A program made the translations under genes and the position numbers. Positions 22,462-32,052 of a stretch of 46,738 nucleotides of DNA are shown one piece after another. The notes under the pieces are model-generated. The model was not told the origin of the DNA. It ran no database searches and saw nothing but the letters and a program-made list of their open reading frames with translations. The stretch is from Caldilineaceae bacterium SB0661_bin_32 (lineage in GTDB: Bacteria; Chloroflexota; Anaerolineae; Caldilineales; Caldilineaceae): the NCBI GenBank assembly GCA_009841235.1, contig VXMH01000040.1, positions 1 to 46,738 of the forward strand, given 5' to 3'. The stretch's first letter is position 1; each line of letters begins with the position of its first letter.

Positions 22462-22468
22462 CCTCCTT
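22462..22468 (-). promoter_or_regulatory. strong Shine-Dalgarno of the TIGR01777 epimerase gene
   Basis: AAGGAGG on the minus strand, 5 nt before ATG 22454-22456. It decides between two in-frame ATG codons. Confidence 0.8.
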
Positions 22469-22514
22469 GCTCTGCATGTCTCTTTTAACGCTTCGTAGTG
22501 CGGTCCGCTGCCGG

Positions 22515-25106
22515 CTAGGCCCAGGAGCTCAGCCCCAATTCGAGCGGATGAATGAGGTCCGGGTGATGGGGTCGCGCTCGTACACCGAAACTATACTTTC
22601 CAGTTTCTTCCGGAACGAAAACGCCTCGATAGCGGATACTGTTGTCGTGCGGGTCGTGACCGGGCTCCTGGAGGGTGGACAGGACCGCCTGCATTGTAAG
22701 GGACTGCAAAGCGACCGGTTGCCGTTGGTCGGCGGTCGGCATCATGGTCTCATCTCCATCCTCAGCGGCGAATGTAACCAGCTCGACGGCAATGTCGCTT
22801 GCCGACAGCCTACCCGGCCAGACCTGGGCCTCAATCTCTATGGGGTCGCCTGTCTTTGCCTGCGCGGGGGGATGCTCCGGTACGGCCACGAAAACGGTCT
22901 GCCACTCATTCCGTATATGTTGCTTCCAGCGCGACAGCCGGCGCGCCGACGCCCCGAAGTTAACGCGGTAGGTACGGCTGCTGTCCATGGCCGGAACATA
23001 GAGTGACCGGGTGTACTCCGTCAGCATACGGCGCATGCTGAACTGCGGCCCGCAGGACGCTATCGCCCTCCGCATGCGTCCTGTCCAGGCAGCCGGATGA
23101 TCATAGTACTCAGGAACGATCTCCTCTTCCAGAATGGAGTAGAGGCTCAGCGCATCGGCCTCGTCCTGTGTCTCTTCATCCTTGTACTCGCGCTCTTCGC
23201 CGATCGCCCAGCCATTCTCGACGTTGTAGCCTTCCCGCCACCAGCCGTCGAGAATGCTGAAGTTGGGCGCCCCATTGATGCTCGCCTTTTGGCCGCTCGT
23301 GCCGCTGGCTTCGAGCGGACGGCGAGGCGTATTCAACCAGACGTCGACGCCGCCAACCAGATGACGGGCGACATTGATGTCATAGTTCTCGACGATAGCG
23401 ATCTTGCCGAAGAATCCTTTCTCCTGGCTCAGCCGGTAGATACGCTCGATCAATGCCTTGCCATAGTCATCGGCCGGGTGGGCTTTGCCTGCGAAGACGA
23501 TCTGAACCGGGCGATGAGGGTCGTTCAGAAGCCGCCTGAGCCGCTCTTTGTCGTGGAAGATGAGCGTTGCGCGCTTATAGGTTGCAAAACGGCGCGCGAA
23601 TCCCAACGTCAACGCCTTTGGGTCGAACACATTGTCAATCCTGGAAAGCTTCCAGTGACCCTCCCCATGGCGCAACTGCTGACTCTTAAGGCGCGTGCGC
23701 AGAAAGCCGACCAGCTTCTCTTTGCACTCCCGGTGGGCCGACCGAATCTCTTCATCAGGAACCAGCTCAATCTTGCGCCAGGCGTCAGGGCAGTCAACCT
23801 CTTCGAGCCAGTCCGGGCTGAAATAGCGCCCGTACAGCGCTCGCTTCTCCGGGGCCAGCCATGATTCCGTGTGTACGCCGTTGGTAATGTGGCTGATCGG
23901 GACCTGCTCTTCAGGCGTCCCCGGCCAAAGATGCCCCCACATCCGCCTGGAAACTTGCCCGTGCAGCGCGCTCACTCCGTTGTGATAGGCGCTTAAGCGA
24001 AAGGCCAGTACGGTCATACTGAACTCTGCGCCCCACCCATGCTCGTGTCGGGCCAGCGCCAGGAAGCGCTCCCGGTCGATGCCCATCTGCCCCCAGTATT
24101 GCCAGAAGAACTTGTCGACCAGTTCCAGGGGAAAGGCGTCATGGCCGGCGGCCACGGGCGTATGGGTTGTGAATATGGTGCCGGCGCGCACGACTTCGGC
24201 CGCGGCGTCGAACTCCATGCCGCCCTGCACCAATTCCCGTATGCGTTCCAGGCTGAGGAACGCGCTGTGACCTTCGTTCATATGCCAGACCGTCGGTTCA
24301 TAACCGAGGGCTCTCAAAGTACGCACGCCTGCAATGCCCAACACGTACTCCTGGCTTATTCGCATTTCACTGTCGCCGCCGTAAAGCCTTGCGCTGAGCT
24401 CCCTGTCCTGATGGGCATTCTGCTCGACGTCCGTATCCATCAGATAGAGAACTACCCGACCCACCTGGATCTTCCATACTTTGGCGTAGACGGTTCGGCC
24501 GGGGAGGTCGACGTGGACGACAACCGGGTCGCCCTCCTGGTCCACGGCCTGGGTAGCCGGAACCTCAGAGAAGTCGATTTTCTCGTAAATCGCTTCCTGG
24601 CCCCCTTTGGCGTTGATCTGTTGGGTGAAATAGCCCTGAGGGTACAGGAAACCGACGCCGACAAAAGGCAAGCCCATGTCGCTCGCCTCCTTGCAATGAT
24701 CGCCACTGAGGATTCCCAGGCCCCCGCTGTAGATGGGCAGCGCTTCGTGCAGTCCGAATTCGGCGCTGAAGTAGGCGATCATCTCATTCTGTCTACCTGG
24801 AGAATTGCGCTTGAACCAGGTGTCCGCGTCCTCCGCCATATAGGCGTCGAATCGCTGCAGCACAGAGTGGTAAAGTTTCAGATAGTCGTCATCTCGAGAC
24901 GTTTCCTGCAGACGCTGCAGCGACACAGTTCGCAAAAACTTGACCGGATTCTCACTGACCTGCTCCCACAACTCTCTGTCAATCGACTCGTAGAGGGCCT
25001 GCGCATCAGGGGTCCACGTCCACCACAGATTGTAAGCCAGCTCCTGCAGTCGGCCGATGGCCTGCGGAAGAGGAGGATGTACGGAGATATTGCCAACGAT
25101 TTTCAC
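22515..25106 (-). CDS. glgP: alpha-glucan (glycogen/maltodextrin) phosphorylase
   Basis: 863 aa, TIGR02094-type phosphorylase with an N-terminal DUF3417 segment ([20 protein letters not shown]). It releases glucose-1-phosphate from alpha-1,4-glucan using PLP. Visible landmarks: [44 protein letters not shown], and the PLP lysine region [15 protein letters not shown] (Lys607) followed by NFSILDGWW. The GTG start has AGGAG 9 nt upstream. A 236-bp gap separates it from zwf, which reads the same way. Together with G6PDH it links stored glucan to the pentose phosphate pathway. Confidence 0.96.
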   Translation of the reverse strand: MKIVGNISVHPPLPQAIGRLQELAYNLWWTWTPDAQALYESIDRELWEQVSENPVKFLRTVSLQRLQETSRDDDYLKLYHSVLQRFDAYMAEDADTWFKRNSPGRQNEMIAYFSAEFGLHEALPIYSGGLGILSGDHCKEASDMGLPFVGVGFLYPQGYFTQQINAKGGQEAIYEKIDFSEVPATQAVDQEGDPVVVHVDLPGRTVYAKVWKIQVGRVVLYLMDTDVEQNAHQDRELSARLYGGDSEMRISQEYVLGIAGVRTLRALGYEPTVWHMNEGHSAFLSLERIRELVQGGMEFDAAAEVVRAGTIFTTHTPVAAGHDAFPLELVDKFFWQYWGQMGIDRERFLALARHEHGWGAEFSMTVLAFRLSAYHNGVSALHGQVSRRMWGHLWPGTPEEQVPISHITNGVHTESWLAPEKRALYGRYFSPDWLEEVDCPDAWRKIELVPDEEIRSAHRECKEKLVGFLRTRLKSQQLRHGEGHWKLSRIDNVFDPKALTLGFARRFATYKRATLIFHDKERLRRLLNDPHRPVQIVFAGKAHPADDYGKALIERIYRLSQEKGFFGKIAIVENYDINVARHLVGGVDVWLNTPRRPLEASGTSGQKASINGAPNFSILDGWWREGYNVENGWAIGEEREYKDEETQDEADALSLYSILEEEIVPEYYDHPAAWTGRMRRAIASCGPQFSMRRMLTEYTRSLYVPAMDSSRTYRVNFGASARRLSRWKQHIRNEWQTVFVAVPEHPPAQAKTGDPIEIEAQVWPGRLSASDIAVELVTFAAEDGDETMMPTADQRQPVALQSLTMQAVLSTLQEPGHDPHDNSIRYRGVFVPEETGKYSFGVRARPHHPDLIHPLELGLSSWA

Positions 25107-25268
25107 AACGGGATGCTCCTGAAGAGATGGCGCTTGAGTCCATTCACGACCATAGCCAGATTCTCCAAGGGCCGGGAACGGCCTCTCGAATGAATGGCGT
25201 CCGGCTGGCCCGGTTACATTACTTCCAGACTATTGGGTCGACATGGGGTCTGGCAAATACGGGAGTGG

Positions 25269-25285
25269 AGAGGGGTCAGCCCTCT
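25269..25285. terminator. hairpin in the zwf-glgP intergenic gap
   Basis: AGAGGG-GTCAG-CCCTCT is a perfect 6-bp stem with a 5-nt loop, about 58 bp after the zwf stop (minus strand). There is no U-tract, so it could be a weak terminator or a processing hairpin. The remainder of 25107-25342 shows no gene. Confidence 0.3.
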
Positions 25286-25342
25286 GGACTGTGGTGAAGG
25301 TTGTGGAAGTGGCGCGGTTTCTGCGGCCATCCAGCGGCTCAT

Positions 25343-26974
25343 TTACTCGGTAACCCAGTGTTGCCCCTCCTTTTCCAGCAGGGTGTCGGCCTCCTTGGGA
25401 CCCCAGGTTCCAGCCGGGTAGTGGGGCAGTCGGAAGGGGTTCCTTCCGTTCCTGGACAGTTCTTCCTGCATTCGCCATCCATCCAACACCTGCGTGATTC
25501 GTTGCCACGCCAGCTCCACTTCGTCTCGCCTGGTAAAGAGAGTGGAGTCACCCAGGACGACATCCAGCAGAAGGCGCTGATACGCGTCCGGGGGTTCGCC
25601 AAAACTGTGGCCGTAAGTGAACTCCAGATTGACGGGCGTAAGATTCACCGATGGACCGGGCCGTTTGGCCAGGGTCTTCAGAGTGATCCCTTCGTCCGGT
25701 TGGATGCGCATGGTCAGCACATTGCGGCTCAGGCTGTCACCATTCAGACGCAGGCCCTGGTTCGTTGCCCGGACGCCCGTTTCATCTTGACCCGACGGGT
25801 AGTCGAATCCTTCGGTGGAGTCAAATAACAGATGAGGAGCCCGGCGGAAGGTAACAGAGATTTCGGAGGCCTTGCGCGGTAGGGCCTTGCCGGTACGCAA
25901 ATAGAAAGGAACGCCCTGCCAGCGCCAGTTATCGATTTCGAGGCGCCAGGCCACGTATGTCTCTGTTGTGGAATCGCAAGCAACGCCGTTCTCGTCGAGG
26001 TAGGCTGGGACCGGACGTGTGGCCGCCGTGCCTGCCCCGTACTGGGCGCGGACAACGTAGTCGGGCACCTCTTCCGGCTGCATTGGTCGGATAGCCTGAA
26101 GCAGGTTTACCTTCTGGTCTCGAACTGCTTTTGCATCAATTGCAATCGGCGGCTCCATCGCTGTAAGGGAGACAAGCTGCAGTAGATGGTTCTGCATCAT
26201 GTCCCGCAACGCGCCGGACTTCTCATAGTAGCCTCCCCGGCCCTCAACACCGATGCTTTCAGCCACCGTTATCTGCACGTTGTCCACGTAGTTGCGGTTC
26301 CAGATCGGCTCGAATATCCCGTTTGCGAAGCGAAACACGAGCACATTCTGTACCGTCTCTTTGCCCAGATAATGATCGATGCGATATACCTGTTCTTCAT
26401 TAAAGACTGAAAGCACATGGTCGTTGAGCTTGTGCGCGCTCTGCAGATCGCTGCCGAAGGGCTTCTCAATTACGACGCGAGTCCAGCTCTGCCTGCTGGC
26501 GGGCTCAACGAGACCCGCGGCGCCCAGGCAGGTTATAACCGGTTCGTAGACCGAAGGAGGCGTAGAAAGATAGAAAAGACGATTGCCGCCGATGTTCCAC
26601 TGCTCTTCCAACATCGTCATGCGATCGCGAAGACGCTGGAAACCTTCGGCGTCGTCATACTCGCCAGCCAGGTAGTAGAGTCGCGGGGCAAAGAGATCCC
26701 AGTCCGCACTCTGAAACTCGACTTCAGGATTGGTCAGCATGCTGGTCCGGGCCCGCTGGCGAAATTCGTCGTCGCTCAAGGGTGAACGGGCATAGCCAAG
26801 AATGACAAAATTGGGAGGCAGGAGCCTTTGTTGCGAAAGCCTGTAAGTTGCCGGAAGAAGCTTACGGTTTGCCAGGTCGCCGGAGGCGCCGAAAATGACC
26901 ATCAGCGCCGGAGACGAAACCTGAAACTGCTGGTGGATGTCCGGGGCTTCTTCCAGTATGATTCCTTCGCTCAT
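25343..26974 (-). CDS. zwf: glucose-6-phosphate 1-dehydrogenase
   Basis: 543 aa from ATG 26972-26974. First enzyme of the oxidative pentose phosphate/Entner-Doudoroff branch: glucose-6-phosphate + NADP+ to 6-phosphogluconolactone. Nucleotide motif IFGASGDLANRKLLPA, EKPFGSDL, and the active-site signature RIDHYLGKE (~198-206) with its catalytic His and Lys. The length is slightly above the usual 490-510 because of a ~25-residue N-terminal lead. An open frame continues 55 codons upstream, but those residues look random and overlap the ABC ATPase gene; GAGAGG before ATG 26974 supports the shorter form. No 6-phosphogluconolactonase or gnd gene is adjacent. Confidence 0.96.
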   Translation of the reverse strand: MSEGIILEEAPDIHQQFQVSSPALMVIFGASGDLANRKLLPATYRLSQQRLLPPNFVILGYARSPLSDDEFRQRARTSMLTNPEVEFQSADWDLFAPRLYYLAGEYDDAEGFQRLRDRMTMLEEQWNIGGNRLFYLSTPPSVYEPVITCLGAAGLVEPASRQSWTRVVIEKPFGSDLQSAHKLNDHVLSVFNEEQVYRIDHYLGKETVQNVLVFRFANGIFEPIWNRNYVDNVQITVAESIGVEGRGGYYEKSGALRDMMQNHLLQLVSLTAMEPPIAIDAKAVRDQKVNLLQAIRPMQPEEVPDYVVRAQYGAGTAATRPVPAYLDENGVACDSTTETYVAWRLEIDNWRWQGVPFYLRTGKALPRKASEISVTFRRAPHLLFDSTEGFDYPSGQDETGVRATNQGLRLNGDSLSRNVLTMRIQPDEGITLKTLAKRPGPSVNLTPVNLEFTYGHSFGEPPDAYQRLLLDVVLGDSTLFTRRDEVELAWQRITQVLDGWRMQEELSRNGRNPFRLPHYPAGTWGPKEADTLLEKEGQHWVTE

Positions 26975-27044
26975 TGTCAGTCGCCTCTCGAATTGTGCCT
27001 TACGCGTTAACCATACATCGGGCCCACCGTAATGAATTGGACCA

Positions 27045-28112
27045 TCATTTCTTGCGTGGATATGCGACAACAGGTGAGCGTACAGCCAATTGCAGAGGCA
27101 AGTCCGAGACATACGCATCGGACGGCCCGGAACGCGCAATGAGATGAGTACCTGTCGGAAGTTGCACCGTAATCAGTTGATCGTGGCCAAAGAAAAGCGA
27201 ATGCCGCACCCGGGCCGCGGGCAGGCCGGGCTGGGCGGGAAGGAGCTCAATATTCTCCGGCCGGAGTAGAATGTCCACAGGTCCGCGAATCTGCTTTCGC
27301 GCAGCCAGGACGCCCAACTCACACTCAATGGTATCCCCTTGCCCGAATCCGGGAAGGAAATTTGCGTCCCCGATGAACTCCGCTACCGACCGGGTGGCGG
27401 GGTTTGTGTACAGTTCGTGAGGGGACGCCATCTGCTTAACGCTCCCATCCAGCATGACCGCGACGCGGTCAACCATACTCAGGGCTTCCTCCCGATCGTG
27501 GGTGACGAATATCGCAGTTGCTTTGGCGGCGTGAAGAATCTCCCCTAATTCTGCCCGCACGCGTGCTCGGAGACCGGCGTCCAGATTACTAAACGGCTCG
27601 TCCAACAGGATTAAGGCCGGATTCGGAGCCAGTGCCCTGGCGAGAGCGACTCTCTGCTGCTGCCCTCCGCTCAATTCATGCGGCATCCGCCCTTCCAGCC
27701 CCGCCAACCCTGTCATCTCCAGGATTTCCTGTGTGCGCGCCCTCTTCTCCGCTGGCGGCATGCGGCGCAATCCAAACTCTATGTTCGCCAGCGCACTGAC
27801 ATGCGGGAATAGCGCGTATTCCTGGAAGACCATGCCGACGCGGCGTCTTTCGGGCTGCACGTGAACCGAGTTGCCGGCCATCAAGGCGCCGTCAATCTCT
27901 ATAGTGCCGGCATCTACGCGCTCAAATCCGGCTATGAGCCGCAAGGTCGTCGTTTTTCCGCACCCGGAAGGGCCCAGGAGAGCGATAAACTCGCCCCGGT
28001 CAACCGTCAACGAGACATCGTTAACCGCCAAAACGGGTGCACTCTTCCTGCCAAACTGTTTGGAAACGCCTTGTAAGTGAAGCCCGGGAGGCTTCTGTTT
28101 CAGTCGACTCAC
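27045..28112 (-). CDS. FbpC/PotA-type ABC importer ATPase
   Basis: 355 aa. Walker [16 protein letters not shown]-loop [12 protein letters not shown], signature [14 protein letters not shown], Walker [15 protein letters not shown]-loop THDREEA, and a C-terminal TOBE domain (~275-345; [11 protein letters not shown]). The family energises ferric-iron, polyamine or related importers; the permease next door is FbpB-like, so iron(III) is the best guess. Unlike the other three ABC ATPases of the window it has only a short loop after the A-loop (QFGRKSAP). The GTG start (28110-28112) has a weak ribosome-binding site, 38 bp after the permease stop. Confidence 0.92.
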   Translation of the reverse strand: MSRLKQKPPGLHLQGVSKQFGRKSAPVLAVNDVSLTVDRGEFIALLGPSGCGKTTTLRLIAGFERVDAGTIEIDGALMAGNSVHVQPERRRVGMVFQEYALFPHVSALANIEFGLRRMPPAEKRARTQEILEMTGLAGLEGRMPHELSGGQQQRVALARALAPNPALILLDEPFSNLDAGLRARVRAELGEILHAAKATAIFVTHDREEALSMVDRVAVMLDGSVKQMASPHELYTNPATRSVAEFIGDANFLPGFGQGDTIECELGVLAARKQIRGPVDILLRPENIELLPAQPGLPAARVRHSLFFGHDQLITVQLPTGTHLIARSGPSDAYVSDLPLQLAVRSPVVAYPRKK

Positions 28113-28150
28113 GGCGCGAATGGACTGTGCTCAGCGGCGGGATGCCTGCC

Positions 28151-29761
28151 CTAGCCGCCGATCACTTCCCTTTCCTCCTGCATGAGCACAAGAAAGATAC
28201 TGAAAGCTGACATCGTCAACAGAATTAACGCAGGCGCGGCCGCACGGGCAAAGAAGGCTTCATCCGTACCCGACCAGATCTGCGTCGCCAAGGTCGAAAA
28301 ACCTGTCGGACTCAAGAGCAGTGTCGCCGGCAGCTCCTTCACCGTCGTCAGAAAAACGAGAGCCATCCCTGCCAGAACCCCCGGCCGCACGATGGGGGCC
28401 GTAATTCGCCTGAAGACGGCGCGGTTGCCCAACCCCAGGCTGCGCCCTGCCTCTTCCAGGCGGGGATTCATCTGCATCAGGCTTATCTGCATCGCACCCA
28501 TGGCCTGGGGCAGGAAGCGGACGACATAAGCGAACACCAGCATCCACATGGTCTGGTAAAGCCACGGCGCAAAATTCGCGCCGAAGAATACCAGGCTGAG
28601 CGCGATGACGATTCCCGGCAGTCCGTAGCCCAGATACACGGCCCTTGCCGCAAAGGACATCAGCCATCCCCCCATCCTGACCGCGGCGTAGGCAACCGGC
28701 AGCCCCAGAACGGCGGCGGCCACCGCGGCCAGGGCGCCGGCGCGGAAACTGTTGAGCGTTGCCGCCCAGACCGGCGCAAGCGATTCGCCGGACGTCAGAC
28801 CGCGCAGCAGCCAGTAGAGAATCACGCCGGTTGGCAGCACCAGCGCGGCCATTACGACGGCGCCGCAGAAGGCAAGCGCCGGCCATTTTCGACGCGCGAG
28901 TTCGATGCGTTTACGGGGCGCGACTACACCTGCACTACTGCGGTAATAGCGTGGACGCCCGCGCCCTCTGCTGTGTCGCTCCAGCAGCAGTAGTATAATC
29001 GTAAACACGATCAGCGCCAATGACAGGAGTGAGGCAACGTTGCGGTCGAAGCTGCTCAGATACTGAACGTATATTGCCCGCGTAAAACTGTTGAAGCGCA
29101 GTAACGATACCGCGCCGAAATCGCTGAGCGTGTACAGCGCCACCAGCAGCCCGCCGGCCGTGATCGCAGGGCGCAGATTCGGTAAAGTCACTCGCAGAAA
29201 TGTCTGCAAACCGTTGAATCCCAGCGAACGGGCCGCTTCCTCGAGCGACGGATCGAACCTGTGCAGCGCAGCGCGTACGCTTATGAAAATATAGGGATAG
29301 GTAAAGAGGGTCAAAATGCACAGCGCCCCGGTAAATCCGTAGATCGACGGCAGCCGCTCCACGCCAAATGGTGACAGGAGCTCCTGAAGCACACCGCGGG
29401 GCCCGAACATGGCAATCAACGTGAATCCGCCTACGTAACTCGGGATCACCAGCGGCATCATCGCCAGTACGGTCCAGACCCGCCAGCCCGGCAGGTCGGT
29501 CCTTTCCGTCAGCCAGGCAAAGGGCAGGGCAAGCGCGAGCGACAAAATGGTAACGCCGCAAACGAGCAGGAGGCTGTTCCACATAATGGACAGCATGCGC
29601 GTGCGGCCCAGAAGACTCAGCAGTTCAGTCCAACCGACCCCCCCGGCCCGGAATAGCAGATAGGCCAGCGGCAACATCATGACGAGGGCGATCAGCAGAA
29701 CCAGTGCCCGAAACAGGAGACCGAAGTATCGGTGAATGGTCAGGCGCGCCGCATCGCTCAT
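28151..29761 (-). CDS. FbpB-type ABC importer permease (two fused permease domains)
   Basis: 536 aa, about 12 membrane helices in two homologous halves. Each half has an EAA loop that contacts the ATPase: EEAARSLGFNGLQTFLRVTLP (~177-197) and EEAGRSLGLGNRAVFRRITAP (~440-460). Fused double permeases of this type belong to the Fbp/Afu ferric-iron group and its thiamine/sulfonate relatives. A basic loop of ~35 residues (HSRGRGRPRYYRSS) joins the halves. No periplasmic-type binding protein is encoded in the window, so the substrate is not fixed. ATG directly abuts the stop of the upstream four-TM gene (TAGATG). Confidence 0.92.
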   Translation of the reverse strand: MSDAARLTIHRYFGLLFRALVLLIALVMMLPLAYLLFRAGGVGWTELLSLLGRTRMLSIMWNSLLLVCGVTILSLALALPFAWLTERTDLPGWRVWTVLAMMPLVIPSYVGGFTLIAMFGPRGVLQELLSPFGVERLPSIYGFTGALCILTLFTYPYIFISVRAALHRFDPSLEEAARSLGFNGLQTFLRVTLPNLRPAITAGGLLVALYTLSDFGAVSLLRFNSFTRAIYVQYLSSFDRNVASLLSLALIVFTIILLLLERHSRGRGRPRYYRSSAGVVAPRKRIELARRKWPALAFCGAVVMAALVLPTGVILYWLLRGLTSGESLAPVWAATLNSFRAGALAAVAAAVLGLPVAYAAVRMGGWLMSFAARAVYLGYGLPGIVIALSLVFFGANFAPWLYQTMWMLVFAYVVRFLPQAMGAMQISLMQMNPRLEEAGRSLGLGNRAVFRRITAPIVRPGVLAGMALVFLTTVKELPATLLLSPTGFSTLATQIWSGTDEAFFARAAAPALILLTMSAFSIFLVLMQEEREVIGG

Positions 29762-30268
29762 CTATCCCCCGACCTCAGACTGGGCAGAACTGTGATCCAC
29801 ACGATCCCTGCCGGAGTTCAGACCGTACTGCCGCATAATCGACGGCCAGAACAACCAGGCCAGGCCAATCGCCGGTTGAAAGAGGGGAAAATAACCGTAG
29901 TCGGCGCCAAAGTGCCGCCAAACAGTTCGTCCTATTGTTTCAGGGATGATCAGGCTGAGGGAACCTACCAGGAGAGTGAGGACTGTCTCAAAGCCCAGAA
30001 CGCCGACTGAGAGACGCCAGGCCCACCGCCTGCGGTGGGCGAAACCTATCGTCGCGGTCAGGTAGCAGACTGCCGCCACCAGGCTCAGAGTCGGCGCCAG
30101 ATAGTTGACAACGCCTTCCTTCAGAAAGAGCTGAAACAGGGCCCTGGCGCCTGTAGAAAGCGCCAGCAAGGGATAAGACACGGATAAAATGTAACCAAGC
30201 ACAGAGACCAACTCCGTAGAGCCGGACTTTGGCGCCGCTTGGCTGGAACTGCCTTGCGTGCTGGTCAT
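29762..30268 (-). CDS. four-helix membrane protein co-expressed with the importer
   Basis: 168 aa with four predicted membrane helices: ~22-45, ~58-80, ~86-108 and ~128-146. The termini are polar. No family recognised. The stop codon abuts the permease ATG with no spacing, so translation is coupled. This suggests an accessory role in the importer (complex partner or substitute for the missing binding protein), which is inference. An AGGG sequence precedes the ATG. Confidence 0.78.
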   Translation of the reverse strand: MTSTQGSSSQAAPKSGSTELVSVLGYILSVSYPLLALSTGARALFQLFLKEGVVNYLAPTLSLVAAVCYLTATIGFAHRRRWAWRLSVGVLGFETVLTLLVGSLSLIIPETIGRTVWRHFGADYGYFPLFQPAIGLAWLFWPSIMRQYGLNSGRDRVDHSSAQSEVGG

Positions 30269-30314
30269 TATACCCTGCCAGTTGAAACGATACGGTCAGT
30301 ACCGCGTTTTACTT

Positions 30315-30941
30315 CTATCCTCTCTCCGACAACCACGCCTCAACAGTTTCCTTAGCCTCACAATAGTTGCGGACTACGGGGAAGTCGGGATGGTCGTCAA
30401 CTACATTGGCCGGAGGATCGAAAAGGACGCCCACGTCAGCCATCTTCAGCATCGCAATGTCGTTATAGGAATCGCCCATTGCCAGGGTCTGGAACTGGAG
30501 ATCGCGAAACGCTGAGATCGCCTTGCGCTTGGACTGGTCGAGGCGCAGACGGTAGCCGGTGATAGATCCGCTGCCGTCAACTTCAAGAGAATGGCAGAAG
30601 ATAGTCGGATAGCCGAGTTTAGCCATCAGAGGCTTGGCAAACTCGTTGAAAGTATCGGAAAGAATTACGAACTGTACGCGTTCGCGAACCCAGTCAACGA
30701 ACTCAACCGCGCCCGACAGGGGGGAGATGGTAGCAATTACCTCCTGAATGTCCTGCAGGCGAAGATTTCGTTCCTTCAATACCTTCAACCGCATCTGCAT
30801 CAACTGGTCATAATCGGAAACGTCTCGCGTTGTCAGGCGCAACTGCTCAATCCCGGTCTTCTCGGCGAAGGCAATCCAGATTTCAGGAACAAGAACGCCT
30901 TCCAGGTCGCTCGCAAGAAGGCGGGGGCGTGAATCAGGCAA
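30315..30941 (-). CDS. thrH: ThrH: phosphoserine phosphatase / homoserine phosphotransferase
   Basis: 208 aa HAD-superfamily enzyme very close to Pseudomonas ThrH: LASDLEGVLVPEIWIAFAEK (HAD motif I with DxE as in ThrH), TTRDVSDYDQLM, VILSDTFNEF (motif II), and MGDSYNDIAML (motif IV). ThrH dephosphorylates phosphoserine and can move the phosphate to homoserine, bridging serine and threonine synthesis. The start is TTG 30939-30941, supported by GAGAGGAG (30948-30955) 6 nt upstream, which overlaps the stop codon of the preceding phosphatase gene. Confidence 0.94.
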   Translation of the reverse strand: MPDSRPRLLASDLEGVLVPEIWIAFAEKTGIEQLRLTTRDVSDYDQLMQMRLKVLKERNLRLQDIQEVIATISPLSGAVEFVDWVRERVQFVILSDTFNEFAKPLMAKLGYPTIFCHSLEVDGSGSITGYRLRLDQSKRKAISAFRDLQFQTLAMGDSYNDIAMLKMADVGVLFDPPANVVDDHPDFPVVRNYCEAKETVEAWLSERG

Positions 30942-30953
30942 TTAGGACTCCTC

Positions 30954-31679
30954 TCAATAGGTCATATGTTCGTCAGCAAGGTGCTCAGCCCGATTCGTAT
31001 AGCGAACTGTCACTACCAACTTGCCATCTGAGCGGGAAGAGGAAAAATCGACCCGTGTAACACCGGTATTGTGGTGATTGAAGTAGAGCTCCTTGCCCGG
31101 CAGGCGGCCGAGGAGCGCCTTCAGGAGACTGTCCATAAAGGTGCCGTGAGAGACGGCGGCAATGCTCTCATCCTCTTCTGACTCGCCGGCCATCCGGTGC
31201 AGCTCTTCCGCAACTCGAACGGCACGAGCGTGGCAGGAAGCCAGATCTTCTTCGTCTCCGCGCCACCAGCCGTTCTCACCAATGCCGTCGACCCGGTAGC
31301 CGGGAAACATTTCGCTCATTTCAGCGCGGTTGAGTCCGGGAAAGCCGACCGCCTGCGCGTTTGGACCAGGCCGCAGGAAGATGCCTCCGTGTTCGTGCAA
31401 ATCGATCCAAACAGTCGGTTCGCGGCCCTGAGATTCGGCAAGGGGCCGCATCGTCTGCATTGTACGCAACATTGGGCTGCAAAAGAGGCGGGAGAACTCC
31501 ATACCATCGAAATAAGCGCCCAGCTTCTCCGCTTGCTGCTCACCCACTTCGGTCAGAGGCGGTTCCGCGACCCTATTCTTCATGTAAGTTTCGAACGGGA
31601 AGGGCCCTGGCCGTTCTTTGAGCTGTTCAGCCAGAAGGTTGTTGGCTGACTGTCCGTGCCGGATCAAGTACAGGATCAT
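30954..31679 (-). CDS. histidine phosphatase (phosphoglycerate-mutase-like) family protein
   Basis: About 241 aa. The phospho-accepting motif LIRHGQSANN is near the N-terminus. The second arginine is in FCSPMLRTMQT, an acidic residue in DLHEHGG and the second catalytic His in AVSHGTFMD, so the active site is complete. Cofactor-dependent mutase versus phosphatase cannot be told apart; the large insertion (~95-150) is typical of phosphatases rather than GpmA. Start: ATG 31677-31679 gives the standard MILYLIRHG N-terminus; a GTG six codons upstream (31695-31697) is the alternative. Overlaps the thrH ribosome-binding site, so the two are one transcript. Confidence 0.9.
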   Translation of the reverse strand: MILYLIRHGQSANNLLAEQLKERPGPFPFETYMKNRVAEPPLTEVGEQQAEKLGAYFDGMEFSRLFCSPMLRTMQTMRPLAESQGREPTVWIDLHEHGGIFLRPGPNAQAVGFPGLNRAEMSEMFPGYRVDGIGENGWWRGDEEDLASCHARAVRVAEELHRMAGESEEDESIAAVSHGTFMDSLLKALLGRLPGKELYFNHHNTGVTRVDFSSSRSDGKLVVTVRYTNRAEHLADEHMTY

Positions 31680-32052
31680 TTCGGGGAAGTTCTCCACACT
31701 GAGCTATTGGGGTCAAGAAGCCGGTAGATTCCAAACCGCGTTTTCGGAGTGAGGGTACATTATGAGAGGTAAAATGGCAAAAAATTGGAGCAACATGGAT
31801 GGGAAATCCTTTTTATATTTTTATTCCGTATAATATGTTTTATACCAAGTAATATATAGGGGTAAGGGGGACCCCCGCGTCGCCAGTTGAGCAGACCCAC
31901 ACTTGCCTGCTCCTTCGTTTTGGACGGAAACTTGCTCGCGTGTACATTACCCATTGGGCATCCCGCGTTGTTGGTCGCGTCAGGAGCGCAGCCAGCTTTA
32001 CGTTGGAAAAAGCCGCCGAAAACTGGTCAGGGAAATTCGTTCTACCTGGAAG
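31680..32052. other. intergenic region with AT-rich island between divergent genes
   Basis: Separates the leftward phosphatase/importer run from rightward trkH. Bases ~31755-31860 are strikingly AT-rich against GC-rich neighbours, with a TATAAT at 31829-31834 (no good -35) and a GGGGGACCCCC palindrome at about 31866-31876. A tiny ORF is listed separately. The stretch 31903-32052 stays open in the trkH frame from a TTG, but its residues look non-coding. Confidence 0.6.
31762..31833 (+). CDS. possible 23-codon micro-ORF in the AT-rich island
   Basis: ATG 31762 or ATG 31774 to TAA 31831. The inner ATG is preceded by GAGAGG at a suitable distance. The product would be 19-23 residues, ending KSFLYFYSV, with composition unlike the neighbouring genes. 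It could be a chance ORF or a leader peptide before trkH. Confidence 0.15.
   Translation: MRGKMAKNWSNMDGKSFLYFYSV

Noticed and set aside
24039..25193. 384-codon open frame on the plus strand inside glgP
   Set aside because: Antisense to conserved phosphorylase motifs; no family resemblance and no ribosome-binding site.
26975..27139. 55-codon N-terminal extension of zwf
   Set aside because: Residues are unlike any G6PDH, overlap the ABC ATPase gene, and a GAGAGG site precedes the internal ATG at 26974.
31760..31954. 64-codon minus-strand frame through the AT-rich island
   Set aside because: No motif and no ribosome-binding site; length is expected by chance in AT-rich sequence.
31903..32052. 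50-codon upstream extension of trkH from TTG
   Set aside because: Cys/Trp/Arg-rich non-conserved residues; TrkH homology begins after the ATG at 32053.
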